DNA of 64,000 bases from Phlebotomus papatasi (taxonomy: Eukaryota > Arthropoda > Insecta > Diptera > Psychodidae). This document shows positions 32,280-46,000 of this stretch, in pieces. Every line of letters begins with the position of its first letter. Position 1 is the stretch's first letter. A program made the position numbers and the translations under genes. Location of the stretch: NCBI RefSeq assembly GCF_024763615.1, contig NC_077224.1, forward strand, positions 57,298,712-57,362,711, given 5' to 3'. Under the pieces are notes generated by a model, which was given only the letters and a program-made list of their open reading frames with translations, was not told the DNA's origin and did no database searches.

Positions 32280-32762
32280 GTGAGGAATATTGTTTTATTA
32301 ATTAAATCCAAGCAGCTGAAATGATTCTGTTTGATATCCAGGAGTTTTGTGAAAATGCCGGACAGTCACTACATGCCAGTGACTAAATTGCTACTCTCAG
32401 TGGCTGCTGAGGATATACCCGCCTCTTCAGAAGTCAGGACACTCATCAAAGACATCCACGACATAAGAAGTTCTAAATTTCGTTCCTTCATGGACAACTT
32501 CATCCGAGGAGACCAACAGAGGATCAAATTGGATCATTTAACCAGTCTGGAAATTCATACATGGACTCCACTCTTTCCCCATGCTCTGGATTTTCTGGCC
32601 CGCCTAAAGAGGGTAATGATTTTAAGTGCATCTTCCGGAAGTTGAACAGTTATGGTGATTGAGTTTTTTCTATCGCATTCCCAGGGAGCTGAACAAGCCG
32701 CCTACAATGCCAGTCGCACGAGAAATTCCTCAACAATCCAGCACATGCACTCAACATCTTGA
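32035..32762 (+). CDS. GINS2: GINS complex subunit PSF2 (GINS2), complete spliced CDS
   Basis: PSF2 is one of four GINS subunits and part of the CMG replicative helicase (Cdc45-MCM-GINS) in the nucleus. Exons 32035-32279, 32342-32612 and 32685-32762 join in frame to 197 residues; human PSF2 has 185. The start matches the family: EIEFLSENTILGIIPNF, then GPFRAGLPVHVPLWLGIHLR and CRFVAPAWMNV. The middle shows MPDSHYMPVTKLLL and EVRTLIKDIHDIRSSKF, and the C-terminal region has SLEIHTWTPLFPHALDF. The last exon is short and Ser/Thr-rich, as is usual for this poorly conserved tail. Introns are 62 and 72 bp. AATAAA at 32859-32864 is a plausible polyadenylation signal. Confidence 0.95.
32342..32612 (+). 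CDS. GINS2: GINS2 exon 2
   Basis: The acceptor GATATCCAG ends at 32341. The split codon GC+G gives Ala, then SFVKMPDSHYMPVTKLLL. The donor is AAGAGG followed by GTAATG at 32613. Confidence 0.93.
32685..32762 (+). CDS. GINS2: GINS2 exon 3
   Basis: The acceptor CGCATTCCCAG ends at 32684. The exon reads GAEQAAYNASRTRNSSTIQ and stops at TGA 32760-32762. The short serine-rich end resembles other PSF2 tails only loosely. Confidence 0.75.
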   Translation, partial: GAEQAAYNASRTRNSSTIQHMHSTS

Positions 32763-32858
32763 GAGTGCAATTCATCCCGAAGATCTCATCACCAAGTAAG
32801 TCAAGTGAAAGATCATGTACAAATTCTCATTCTTTATTTTTCATTTCTCTTGAATACA

Positions 32859-32864
32859 AATAAA
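32859..32864 (+). terminator. candidate GINS2 polyadenylation signal
   Basis: AATAAA lies 97 bp after the GINS2 stop codon. Confidence 0.5.
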
Positions 32865-34324
32865 ACCACTTCTCCCACGCACGAGAGAAAATTACACACA
32901 CAAAGTCATGCTAGAGTTGAGAAAAGATATAGATAAAGATGGTTCTTTACAAAAAATAATAATGCATTTTTAGTAATTCACCAAGATGTTATTTACAAAA
33001 AACTTAACTTAATGACTCGTTGTCGAATTGATTTTGTGGGCTTTGCAAAATAGAAGAAATCATCTTTTTTTTACCACAAAGCCCGCCAAACACCTTTGGT
33101 TTATTTCCAGCGAAGATAAACGATTAAAAAGTCACACAAAAGTTGAGAAAATAGAGAAATTTTGGTGTTAAATTGAAATTATTCGTTAATGCCGTTTCGG
33201 TAATTAATGTACCATAATTTTTTCACTTATGGACACAATTAATCGTCTTACTGGTCTATACACAATGGATTAATGAGCAGAGTTGGAGATTGTCCTGATA
33301 GCAATTTGAAGGATAAGATGAGAATTGATCTCTAAGCATTCCCTTGCTAGTTCGGTATTTTGTGAATGACATTGTATAAATGAGCAGTAAAAAGTCAAAA
33401 TTGAGCAGTAACAAAAAAAATGTAACAGTGATATTATCGTCCAAATTTTGGCAAAGGGAAAATAAAGGGCTGTTTATTCTATATGCAACAATTTTAATTG
33501 TTAAATATATAAATTAAACCCATTTTTGTAAACATTTAAGTTTTTTACTGAAAATAATTAGATATTTTACTGCTCATTTTTATTTTTTTACTGCTCGTTT
33601 GTTTTTTACCTTTTGTGAATTTGTAATTTTATTTTCTAACCCTAAATTTTTATTCCTAACCTATAATTTTCCTCGAGATCTTAACTTTTTGTTTTTTTAA
33701 CCCTTAAGCCTAAAACGTATTTTTTATTGTAGAAAAATTGTTTAGAATCAAAATTTCAAGATAGAAACTCATTCTATTACGGTTCAAGGCGTCATAATGG
33801 AATTTAAGATTAGGTTGTGCTTAACCTCAAAAGAATCAAAGGATATTTCAGTTAACAGAAACTGTAAAAGCTATTTGTTTTGTACATGTGACAATAGTAT
33901 TTTTTTTCATTTGATATTTGAGAAAAGGTTAAGCTTTTCAAAATTAAAATTATTGTTTAAATTAGAATTTAAAAAAATACACATTACGCTTTTAAATACA
34001 TTCTGGCTTTTAGGTTAAGCACACTACGACCTAACTTTTTTACCAAATAAAAAAAATGACTAAAGTATAATAACCTTGGAAGTATTTGATAATGAAATAA
34101 TAATTTTAATATTTTCTAAAAAGTAAACTCATCAGACAAATAATACCTATTCAAATTTGTTATTTTCTTTTATTTATAGAACAACTATGATATTCAAAAA
34201 ATACTCTACTGATAAATTTTCTCTCAAAACAAATATTGTAATTTCTTAATAAAGTTATTTCTACTCTGAAAAAGACAGCTTATTCACTTTTCTTTAGAAT
34301 TTTTGTTTGCATTTTCATATTTCA

Positions 34325-34573
34325 TTAACACTAAACCTACCAAAACCGGTTCAATTGACCGGTTTATAAACTTTTTAAAATAAACACATATTTAAGCGGT
34401 GCAATGTCGCTATCAAACTTTATGAATTTCAAAAATATGCATGTAAATTATTTTTAAGTGTTTTAAAGTCTAATTTGTCCCTCTTTACCAAGAAAAATTT
34501 GTTGAGTATTTGTATCATTTGACTGAACGTGTTAGGAAAAACGATCAATAAGAATCGGTAAGTTTAGTGTTAA
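34325..34573. mobile_element. TTAA-flanked MITE, CACTAAACCTACC ends
   Basis: TTAA then CACTAAACCTACC at the left; GGTAAGTTTAGTG then TTAA at the right. The interior has the palindrome-rich ACCGGTTCAATTGACCGGT. It is piggyBac-like by target site only. Confidence 0.75.
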
Positions 34574-34991
34574 CTGAATTTATGACTTTAATTGATAATG
34601 AATTGAATATATTACACCATGTTCAACTAAATTTATTTGTACGCTGCAAAAAAAAAAAACAAACAATTTTGATTGGTGTTACACTTCAATTTCAGTTTTT
34701 CATTCTCAATGTAAATTTAAATCTAAATTTAGAATCGAATTTGTTACGGAAAATTAGCAAAAAATTGGTAAAACTTGTTATAATATTTAATTTCTTTAAG
34801 TGAATCTTTAGGTAAGTTAACCGCCAATAGTGAAATTGTAAAGGAAAGCAAAATAAGTAATTTACTTATGAAAATATGGGAATTTGAAAAGGAGTGAGCG
34901 AGGACTCGATGGTAAGCCGAGACCCTAACCATATATAACTAAATTTACTAGTTTTTTTAAAGCAGATTCTAAAAGAAAAATTTTGTAAAGT

Positions 34992-35513
34992 TTAACCCTC
35001 TAACGTCCAACTTTTAAATATGCAATAAAATGCAGTGTGATAATTTTTTCTAGACTAATTACGGTTCAATAAACTCAAAAATACCATCCGTTCTTCATTA
35101 TCACTTTTAGTTTAGGCGAAAAATGCGATAATTAAAAAAAAATTGAAACTCTTTTTGCTTCTAAAATTCATATTTTTACTTTTTTCAAATGTTTCAAATA
35201 AAATACATAAAGTAGAACGACATATCTTTCAGTAAATAATAAATTTATTTTAGTCAGACTACTTTAAACCGGTATTTTTCTTGAATTTGGAAATGAGATT
35301 TTTTTCACAAAAAAAACCTACTTTTTCTCTGACCTGTCACACAAAACTTTGGATAGCAACTAAACGAAGAGTCAAAATGAGTTCAAACTTTTAAAAGATG
35401 TTAGCAAGACTATTACCGAGGATACTAAAGCAATTTTGAATAAATAAAACCTTTATTGTCGCTGCAAATACGATTTTTGTGATGCTATCCTGCAGTAACC
35501 ATTAGAGGGTTAA
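34992..35513. mobile_element. TTAA-flanked element, CCCTCTAA ends
   Basis: TTAA then CCCTCTAACGTCC at the left; CCATTAGAGGG then TTAA at the right. Terminal repeats are short (about 9 bp). It is non-coding. Confidence 0.65.
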
Positions 35514-36097
35514 TGTGAATGTTAATATCATGAAGAAATAGAAAATAATTTGTCATAATTTTCCGAACTAAACATTTTTAGTTTGTTTCCGGCTGGCTGG
35601 TATGTGTCTCAGCTTATTACTCTTCTATTTTTAATGCTCAATGTTTTTCATACCAAAAATTTTAGCGTCTTTTATTCACTTAATAAAGATAAAATCGAGA
35701 GAAAACTTTCCAAACTATAAATATTTTTGCAATATTGCTAGGGATGCCCTAAAACGGTGATCGCAGTGATCATATCGAGAATATTTTTAATTAATAATAT
35801 TTTTAGTCAATGCTGGAAAACTACTAAATTTTTGCAAAAAATCTTACCGCTTTCGCATAATAAAGTTCATATCAATTGTAAATAATTTAACGAACCGCCA
35901 ATTTTTCAACTTGTCCAACTTGCAAAGAAAATCTCAATCTTATCTACAAAAAATGCCGTCTGACTCTCTCCAACTCTGTGTGATTTGTTCCTACGCTCTA
36001 GTAAATGCATCATTTAAAATCCTAAAAACGTAAGTAGATGAGATGTCTTGGATAAAAAAAATACACAGTATTTACAATAATTAAATTTGGAGAAATT

Positions 36098-37027
36098 CTA
36101 TACCGCAACAATTTTGCTGGGATCCACTTTGACGCGGAGGAAGATGGTATCGTCCTTGACAAATGGTCGTCTTGTTAGTAGTTCGTGCGAAATGAAGCGC
36201 GGGAAACCAAAGCCCAGAGTGTCTGGTTCGGTGGAGGGTCTTTGGAAATTCTCCCACGTTGGATCTGGTACGAAAGATTCAGCTACTCCTCCCTGACTTC
36301 CTCCGTTTCCCTGTTCGAATAGGGTGAATGTGATGGAGTGACCAAAGGGCCACTTGAGTAAGGCATCATACTCCCCGGGGAGAACTTTGATGTAGACGGA
36401 GACATGAGTGCCCTCGCCAGGGCCATTTCCGTTGAGGAACATTGAAGCTTGAAGCTTGTAGCCGTACTGGCTGGTGTAGAATGGCGGTGAGATGAGTTCC
36501 AGACCATCCTTGCTCTTGGCCTCCACCATTTTGGCTGCCCAATCGGTTACCTTCCACAGAAGGGTCCCTGTGTAGTTTGTACTGAGCTTAGAAACCGTGC
36601 TCTTAAGTGCCTGGATCTGTTTCTCCTGGCGACTGGCCAGAGACACCATCAGCGACAGGTGGGAGCCGATGCTGCTCTCAATGTGATTTTCAAGGAGATG
36701 CCGTGGTCCCTTGAAGGAACATCCGGCGTCTCGGAAGGTGCATGGAATTGTCAGGGCTTTGCATTCCTCACGAAGGTGGTTGTCGATTTCTGCACGAGGA
36801 ATAGGACCAATGTCACAGCGTTGTGGGCAGGGAACGGGACTCCGAGGACAGGAAGCACCATGGGCAGAGAGGGTATCTGCTGAAAATTCCCTGTTACAAT
36901 GGACACAGCGTCGCATCCGTTTGGCACAGTCCTTGACTCGGTGGATGGACATTCGACCACGGAGGACACGTACACCGCATTTCGCCTCGCAGTAAATTGG
37001 CTCCTGACTGCAGGTTCCTGTATGTTC
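36098..37027 (-). CDS. Traf4: Traf4 exon 4: last zinc fingers, coiled coil, MATH domain
   Basis: On the minus strand the acceptor TTTTTGCAG precedes GAACATACAGG at 37027. The 309 codons carry CX-rich TRAF fingers, a coiled coil and the whole MATH domain, and stop at 36098-36100. Open frames on the other strand here are antisense shadows. Confidence 0.95.
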   Translation of the reverse strand, partial: EHTGTCSQEPIYCEAKCGVRVLRGRMSIHRVKDCAKRMRRCVHCNREFSADTLSAHGASCPRSPVPCPQRCDIGPIPRAEIDNHLREECKALTIPCTFRDAGCSFKGPRHLLENHIESSIGSHLSLMVSLASRQEKQIQALKSTVSKLSTNYTGTLLWKVTDWAAKMVEAKSKDGLELISPPFYTSQYGYKLQASMFLNGNGPGEGTHVSVYIKVLPGEYDALLKWPFGHSITFTLFEQGNGGSQGGVAESFVPDPTWENFQRPSTEPDTLGFGFPRFISHELLTRRPFVKDDTIFLRVKVDPSKIVAV

Positions 37028-40000
37028 CTGCAAAAACCAAAAAAAAAATTAATATGAAGAGTTTGTGGTGTAAAAAATATCCAAATAAATATTTGAATAT
37101 CAACAAAATGTTTGTTAACTCTTTAACGACGAGACACTTTTTACGGACTGAAAATTAACAATAAAAATTAAACTGAGAAACAAAATCAGTAAAAGGTCTT
37201 ACATCTAGCCTTAGAAAATCCAACAGTAGCTGATTCGGTGTATTTTTGGTCTCTATGAACGATAGGGACAAAAATAGCCAAAAAATTTAAGTAATTTTTC
37301 TGACAATACCAATGAATGATAATTTTCACTCTAATCAAAAAATATTATGTTTGACTATTGTAGTTTCTTTTTCGAAAACGGTTTTGCTTAAAAAAAAATT
37401 GAAATATAAAAAATAATAAAAATACTTTTTCAATATGAGAATGTAAAAATTCGTCATTTTTGAGCTTAAGAATTTACTATGTATCAAATAGCTGGAAACT
37501 TGCAAAAAATATCCTAGATTCTTTCAACCTTCTCTTTTGCAATTACGTGCAAAGATAAGAAAAAAATAATTTTAGGTAGTCAGGAAAAATTATTTTCTTT
37601 ATGGGACACCGGTGTTCCAATTGTCCTTAAAGGGTTAAATCATTTGTTTGTTAAATATCGTGGTAAAATTTCCACTAGATTTCGCGGTATAATATGTTTC
37701 CAATACAAAAGTTTGTAAATGGTTTGTAGTTTTAGAGCCAATGTTTGTAATCAAGCACTATTACAACACTGAGAAAAAAGAGGCTGCGATTAACTTCTTG
37801 TCGTCAAAACTTTAACACTTTTTGTGTGTAAAAATATATCAACATTTTCTAATGTTAATTTTACACCTTTTAAGGGTAAAATCAACATGAAAGAAGGGTA
37901 ACTTTAACCCATAATACATCTAAAAAGGGTAATATTTTAACCGTTTTCGGATCAACACAGAGTAAAATTAACATTTCCGAAATGCTATTTTGACTTTTTC
38001 GGATTTCTCATCTCAGTTCTGCTACAATACCTTGATGTTAAAGGTTTGTAATTAATTTATTTTACAGAAAAGGTTTGTTCAACTACAAATCATGAAGGTA
38101 AAAAATACAAAATATAAATATAAAATTTTCTAACAATTATTATTAGTAATATTAATAATATCTGAATACATTTTTATCGAAATATTGAATTATTTTAAGT
38201 AGATGATGTTTCGTCTTAAAATAATTAAAACAATCAGAAATGAATTAAGTACACTCAGAAAAATAATCGATTAAAACTTACTCGAATCGATGTTGAATTA
38301 ACTCTTTTTCGTTGTGATTTTCGATTAACTATATTTTAGAGTTGATTTTACTTCTATTTAGGTGTAATATTCGGAAGAGTTGTTTTAAAATTTACATGAC
38401 AAAAGAGTGTAAATAACTCTTTTTAAGACTAAAAATAACTCGTTTTAAGAGTTAAAATAACTCGTTCCAAGAGTTAACAAAATCTTTTTTGGAGTTAAAA
38501 TAACTTGCAAATCCGAAAATGGATAGATTTTGCAATTTTATGTTTTTTTTTTATTTTATCATTTTTTTATTATTATATTCTTGATCTGAAGTTCCCTATA
38601 TTTCGATCGAAATATCACGTATGATGCCCGCACATGTCTTCATGAAACACTGTTAGGCATATTTCTAGTTAATTTTCCATATGAACTTTGTCACACGAAA
38701 ATCTTCTTGACTGATGTATATTCTTAAAACGAAAACACTTAAGCATATACTTCAGTCGAGATGAAATTTTACATCGAAAAAGAGTAATAATTATATCGAT
38801 ATCCGACGAATTAATTCAACTCGCACGAAGAGTTGTTTCAATTCTATTTACCAAAATTTACAACGAAAAAGAGTAACAATTACATCGATATTCGTAGAGT
38901 TAATTCAACTCTGCCATAAAGTTTTTTTTTAACTTTTTAGGTTTTTTCTTAGTGTAAAGAACAACGAGTAATAAATATTAAGCAAAGTACAAATTATTTT
39001 GTTTAGCAACAAAAGGTTTGTAAAAAAGGCGATTTACAGTTTTTTTGTCTCCAAGGTTTGTAGCTATACAAACATTTGTCAATTCCCTTAACAATTCCTG
39101 AATTTGAAGGTATGTAGCTACTCATACCGCGAATATTTTTATCTATACAAACCTGGTTTATAATAATGCTAAATCATTAATTCGGCTGCGGAACTATAAA
39201 CCCTTTCATAGACTTTTAAATTATAACCACATTCTACCTCTATTTGACTCTATTTGACAAAACTTGAACTGCTTTCCCACAAACCCTTTTTCGGTTTAAT
39301 ATCTATAATTTTTGTAAAAAGTTTATTATCAATAGATCAATATCATGCCAAACAAAGAAGATGTTTGCACAGAAAAATATTTTGTAAAATTGTTCATAAA
39401 TGTTTGTAAATTCCTATTGAAGACTTATGAAATGCTCGTAAATTGTATGACCCATTTAAAAGTTCGTAAAAGTTTGTACTTTTTTCTCAAACATTGTTCG
39501 TAAAATGATCAATTACCGACTTTTTTTTTCTTTTACAAATACATCGATTTGACAGAATATAAGTCGAATAAGTCGATTTTTCACAGCTTCTACCGTCTCT
39601 ATGAGTATTATACCCGACGAAAGTTAATTATTCTCAAAGTTATAGGGGTTTCAAGTTTTAAAAAACCTATAAGTCATCGTGTAAAATTTCAGCTTCGCTG
39701 CAAAGTCGACCATTCGCGACTTATTCGTATTATATTCTGAGCCATCGATATGTTTGTAAATGTTCGTAAACATACAAAAAATGTTTGTTAAAAATTTTTC
39801 ACTTGTTCGTAAAGTTTTATCAGACAAACAAAAACCATACGAACAATTATTTGTAAAGAAACAAAAAAATGCTCATAATGTGCTCAAGTTATGAACAATG
39901 TTGGTGAAGAATTACATACTTTTACGAACTTTATAGTGAGCTGTTCTATTTATCAGCATTTAAGTTCCCAGCGGGGATTTACAAATTATTACGAAATATT

Positions 40001-43000
40001 TTTTTCTATGTATAGTGATAAGGAAACCCCTGTAACTTCCTAGAACACACAAAGTTCACATGATCACCACAAGTCGCGCTCAAGTGGAAATTTTGCAACA
40101 AATTCAAATGATTGCGATATTTTTAAACATTGTAAATTAATTTAGTGTCTTCAAAAGTTAATTAAGCTTTCTCCACTAACAGAAACACATGTTAAGAATT
40201 GTATGGCCTAAATTTTCCTTTTGTTCAAAAGAGCCCATCTTATTGTATTTGTAATTCTACACACGAAAAAAAAAACATTGCGTAAAAAAAAGGTGCAACA
40301 CCCACCTCGAGGCCCTGTCCGGTGAACTCGATATTGCAGAACTCACATACGGCTCGCCGCTGGATGCAGGTGAAGGCCAGGTGATCTGCCATCATGATAC
40401 GGGGAATTTGGGAGCCACATTTATTTGGGCATCTCACAGCATCATGCTTGCATGTATTGAGATGGGCCTAAAAATGAGCAATCGATATCAAATCTCTAAC
40501 GATTCTTTTACTTTAAATTGCCGACAAGTCTTTTTACCTTCAACTTCCTCAGTTCATCTGACCACTTGCAGCCCTGTTTGTGGTGAATGCAAAACACCAG
40601 GGAACCCATGATTGCCTTCTCGGAATCAGGATCGGGATAGATCTGAAAAGAGTGCCAAAGGTTGCCCAGTTATTGTCACTGTTTAGTCACACCATTTTAT
40701 GTATGAATCACTCCCAAGTGAGATTCCCGGAGTGACATTTCTGGACTTTTAACTTTTCAGTCAAATTGAAAGGCCTGTGTAAACATACAATTTCCCTAAT
40801 GACTCTTTATTGAGAGATCACACTTGGGTCTCCTCAATATTTTGAGTCATTCACAATTTATCCGTTGTTGGAATGATAAAGAATATTCATATTCTTATTG
40901 TTTGGGGATGAATCACATTGATCGTCAAATCTTTACCGTCATCTTCAAAGGCTCATCGTTTTGTTGCATTTCTCATAGGTATTTGCAATTAATAAATTTA
41001 TCTTTTACATTTTTTTTGAGATATTAGATAGACAGAATATAATATGACACTGGAAGAAACTAGAGGAAAATGTGAGAAACGATCACCGAAAACGTGTAAT
41101 TTTTACCGTCAAAACTTCACCGTTCTTCTTAAATTTATATTCTTTTGTTGGGTTTTTTTCCATGAAAGCTTGCAATTTTTAACCTATAGCTCATCATTTG
41201 TTCAAAATATTAATTTCATTTATTCAAAATATTTATTTGACTAGGGTTTCCAAAATCCCGGGATTTTTTTAAATTTCAGGATCCTGGAATCTAAATGTTT
41301 CACTAATCCCGAATTTCGGGATCCCAGGATCGCGAAAATCTAGAATTTTAGGATCCCGGTTTTCGGGATCCCGGTATTAAGAACCATTCGCGATCCCGGG
41401 ATCTTCGGGGCCCCATTTTCTTCGGGATCCCGGGATCCCGTATTGGAAACCCTAATTTGGACATCTTTACTGTTCTGGAGACACCTAGGGCTTAAGCCGA
41501 GAGACAGTGTAACGTAATCGTAATTAAAATTATGATTAGACTACATTCTCATTCCTATTAATTTCCCACTAAGATGTCTCTCGACTTAAGTCGTAAGTCT
41601 GTCTAGGGCATAAGCGTTTAATTTTAAAATCGGCTTCATTCGCTCCTTGGAAATTACAAGGGGGCCAACTCACTTTTTGGCGATTTTGAGATTTTAATGC
41701 ACTCAGACAGAGAATTTAATATAATTTCAGATGATATGAGTCAATAAATGTCGTTATTAGAAGTTTTTCAAAATTTCACTCTTTATGATTGCTTGCGCGG
41801 TTTTGTTTGAAGTCAAGGGGCACAAAATAGATTTATCGTTCAATTTTTTGTGAAACAAGGGACTAACTCAAGCAAGTTGATCCCGTGTCATTCTAATTTC
41901 ATGAAAATTTGCGCATCATTTAGAATGACAAAGAGCTAACTCATAAAAAAAAAAACATATTTTGAAAGGTAAAAATATGTATTTTTCGATGTTTATAATA
42001 ATGCTCATACAAATAGAAAAGAATTAAATTGTTTTTATTAACATACTTAATTGAGATAATTATTTATACAAAGTTGAATCTTTCATTCTGTCTCCTGAAA
42101 AATGGCTCAGATTGAATTGGCCCCTTGTAATTTCCAAGGAGCGATATTTTCCGCTAAAAATCTTTAATTTTAGAGTATTAAATTTGTTTCTCTTGAGACA
42201 AAATGTAAAAAAAAATAAAATTAAATCTTTAGTTTTAAAATTTAAGCTCATAATAGAACCTTAGAATTGGTGGACTATTTCTTTGAAATTTATATAAATA
42301 AATAGAAAATAAATAAACTAGAAAATTCTTCTTTAGAACTACTAAACTTTTTCTCTGGAGAAAGTATTTATATTATATTTGAGACGATTGAGATTATAAA
42401 AAGAAAAATCTAATATAATAAGAATTTTTGAAAAAAAATTGTAAATTTCAGTTCATAAAAATTAGTTTGCTAGTAACTAAAAAATAATTTTTGTTTGGAA
42501 TTGGAACAGATTTACGAGAATTAGAGTCACATTTTAAATTTTATATTCCAAACATCGCAGAATCTCGGACAAATCCATTTAGAGCTTAAACTTAAACAAT
42601 GCTATCGAAATTTGATAAAAATTCCATTAAAAATTATTATTAACTATTTAAGTTACTCAAAAATTACATATTTACCAAATTATTTCTTGATGATCAAAAA
42701 CCGAACTTCCGAATTAGTTAATCCGGAATTTCAAACATTTACCCCAGATATTATTACGAGAGATTACTATAGATAAACATTATTTTAATTTGGTTTATTC
42801 TGTGGAGTTAAGACCAATTAAGATCATTCGATGCGATTCACAATTGCGAGTTGCAGAAAATTTTGAGCAACCTAAAAAGGATTTGAATCTAGTACATTTG
42901 CATAATAGAATGCAAGCCCTACTATTTAGGGGAAACTGCCCATGCTTCGTACGATCCCAAACTTCGTAATGACTAAATTTTTCCTATTATTCTGAATAAA

Positions 43001-46000
43001 TGTGACTTCCCAAGATATGTTAGAAACTGTGCAATTTCCCTCGTTTTTCAAGGGTGCTATAATTCACATTTATTGAGAAACATAGGAAAAATTTAGTCAT
43101 TTTCTTGGGATCATACGAAGCATGGGAACTTTCCCTTAATCCATTGTGTGCCCGTAATATGAGATAGACCAAATTAATAAATACGAATTTGATAAATTCA
43201 GGCTTAGACCTTTCTGATACAAACTTAACGGTCAATATGTTACTGCCTTTATTGAGGAAAAGCAAGAATTATACTTTTTAGACAGATAAATGTGATCTCT
43301 GAGTATAAATCGCCCTGAAGATCAATGAAGTTGCCCCGACAAATTGAAATATTCCTCATGAAATGATCATCTTGTTTATTCTCAATGTTTATCAACACTT
43401 CCAATTTGTGTATATAATTGGGCTTTGTCGATGAAAATGGGATTTTTTTTATCTGAATCAACATGTAACAATTCTTTTGGCCATTCAAATTTACTTTTCA
43501 CTACTATACAAATACTAACAGCATTATTGTTATTGGTGAGGCTATCATTTGGAAACGGGAACAGAACGGTTTCCATCATTTTAGTAATTGATCAATCACT
43601 TAGTTTGACCCAAAAGCAAAATTTTCCTTCTACCACTTAGATACTTATTACATTACAAATTTATTGATTCTACCCAGGTTAATAGGTGAATTATTATTTG
43701 CTATTTTGTGTGTTTTTGTTTAATTTACGTTCTTTTATAGCACTGTAAAAGTCACCTCTCTATCATTTTACACTATTAAATTGATTTATGTAGATAGCCA
43801 TATTTTTGATTTCATTTACGTTCTATTGTAAAATTTTCTCATGTTACAACACGGTTATTTAACACCGTCTGTATTGATTTTATCGAAAAAAAATTTGCAT
43901 AAAAATAATTGGGCAATTAGCATGACTTCTGCTAGTTAAAACATTTCAAACTCCCACAATATAAGATCTTCATTACGAAAATGTCAGACAAAAAATATTA
44001 AGCTGCTTTTTGTCTATTTTGTCATCTGTTTTATTACGTTTTTTTTTAATTCTTTGGGTATATATAATTTAAAATCAATGTTCAGAGATAATTCAGATGT
44101 TAAAATTGTCAGGGGATTTGAAAAATCTAAAGAGGAAATGTTACTGGATTTATTTTAGTAGTTACTGGATTTTTATTGAGAGTTTTTGATCTTCATAAGC
44201 AGCATTCTATGCACAATCATGAGAAAATTAGGATCACGATAATCACAACAGTTTAAAATTGCTTAATTTATTGGCTGTTATATTCTGAGGTTGCATCATG
44301 TTCGTTTATAATTTTCAGCAATTCTATTGTATTAAATCCAGGGGCATGACATTTCCTATGTTTTTCATATGTTTCTAGTGCATCGAAAAAACTTTTAAGT
44401 TTATTATCTGTTTTCTGTCATTGTAGAATGAATTAGCAAAAAATACTGATACAAAATAAAAGCCAATTTAATAACGAAGAGGCAACCGAAAACCCCAAAT
44501 AGGCAATCTACGTAGTTTTTAAGATATCTCGTGAAATGTGTACGAAAACAGGAAAAAAAATTACACTAAAACTGGTCGCATTTTTCAGAGCTAATATCCC
44601 CCCCTGATTAAATCCATTAAATCTAACCTAAAAAAACTGTGATATGACATAACCTCCTAAACTTCCAATTGTAACGTAGTTTAAACTGTGAATAATCTCA
44701 GACGTAGAGAATTTTACTATAGAAAAAATTACAAGTCGAACCTTTTCACTAGTTTGATCTAAATCTAAATGATCGATATTGTTAATTTTTTTTTGGAGTC
44801 AACCTAACCTTGCAATTTCCCATGTAAAGCAAATATTTCACTACTCTAGAGGCAATTAATTAGCTGTAAAAGCTTTATTTAAAAAGTGTCTAAGAAAAGC
44901 ATTTATTTTGCTTTTTAAATTTTAAATATAAATCTCAAAAAAGAAAACTATAAAACCTTCTCTTGCGTGATCAAAATAAACATTTACTTATATTTCTTCG
45001 TCCGTTACACCTAACCTAAAAAAAACGTATTTGTAAAAAGCACAGCTCTTAAATTTTCAGTCTTACACTTGTTTTTATTACTTATTCGACTTACGCAGAG
45101 AGAAATAAAACTTTTTAGAAACTATTTGGTTGAAGCAATTTAAACCCTCTTCAATTTTTCAATACACCAAAGTCTAACCTAATAAACTATGCCACAGAAA
45201 CTTTTCTCGTTAGATCAATAGTTATGAAAAGCCCCTGGAAATTAAGTTTTGTGATAAGATAGCAAATCTTCAGTTGGAAATTTAGGTATTACTTATTAAA
45301 AGAAAACTATATCGGCTGATTTTTCTAGGTTAGAGTGCCCATAACCTCACTTTTAAACGGGATTAGCGGAATTGAGCTTTCGAAAAATAATTTTAAATAA
45401 GCTTTTGATTTAAAAAGACATCTTTCTTATTTGTTTTCTTAAATTAAATTACCCATTCTAAACAGTAATGTTGTTTGACTTCAGAGATACAGTTTAATTT
45501 AATTTTCACCCTAAACGTATATTTGCTAAAATATTTTGAAAACACTCCTCTATTTACCAAAAACTTTGCCCACACGATAGTTATCTCAAAATGACTCAGT
45601 TCTCTACCAATATTCATTTCACCCTTATAAAAAAATATTTCTCCCTATTTATTTATAGTTACTTTCATTTCCCCCAAAAACGTGACCTTTTGTGCACTTT
45701 AGTATTTTTTTTTTCGAGGAGCGTGCAAGATAATTTTCCCATTTTTATGGCATATGTTTTGCTGGATAGCAAATATTATTTGCACAAATTCTTTCACTAT
45801 TTACCATACAATTCTCTTTTCCCACAATTTGGTGTATTTTTTTCCGCCAGATTGACGATCAAATTGAATAAATAAATATTTTTAAAAATGTGGTTTATTT
45901 AAGTTCAATTTTGCTCTACGAATTTTTCAGTGGTTTTGACCGTAGTGTGGTAATTAAATTTGAAAGTATTTCTTCGTGATCTATCACTTTGAATCAATGA

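Larger units (their letters stand above)
32865..36097. other. intergenic between convergent GINS2 and Traf4; two TTAA-flanked elements
   Basis: The stretch is very AT-rich. It contains a 240-bp (34325-34573) and a 520-bp (34992-35513) TTAA-flanked element. No other coding region or RNA gene is recognised. The Traf4 3' UTR must end below 36098, but no AATAAA on the minus strand is obvious close by. Confidence 0.6.
37028..40305 (-). other. Traf4 intron 3, with TTAA- and CACTGAG-type elements
   Basis: The donor GTGGGT (minus, 40305-40300) pairs with the acceptor GCAG at 37028-37031. The intron contains a TTAA-flanked element (37119-37634), a CACTGAG MITE (37766-38017) and a related 700-bp element (38251-38955). 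AT-rich DNA with recurrent TTTGTAAA/TTCGTAAA words fills 39000-40000. No exon is seen. Confidence 0.75.

Noticed and set aside
36659..36995. Plus-strand open frames over Traf4 exon 4
   Set aside because: They are antisense to a clearly coding MATH/zinc-finger exon and have no family match.
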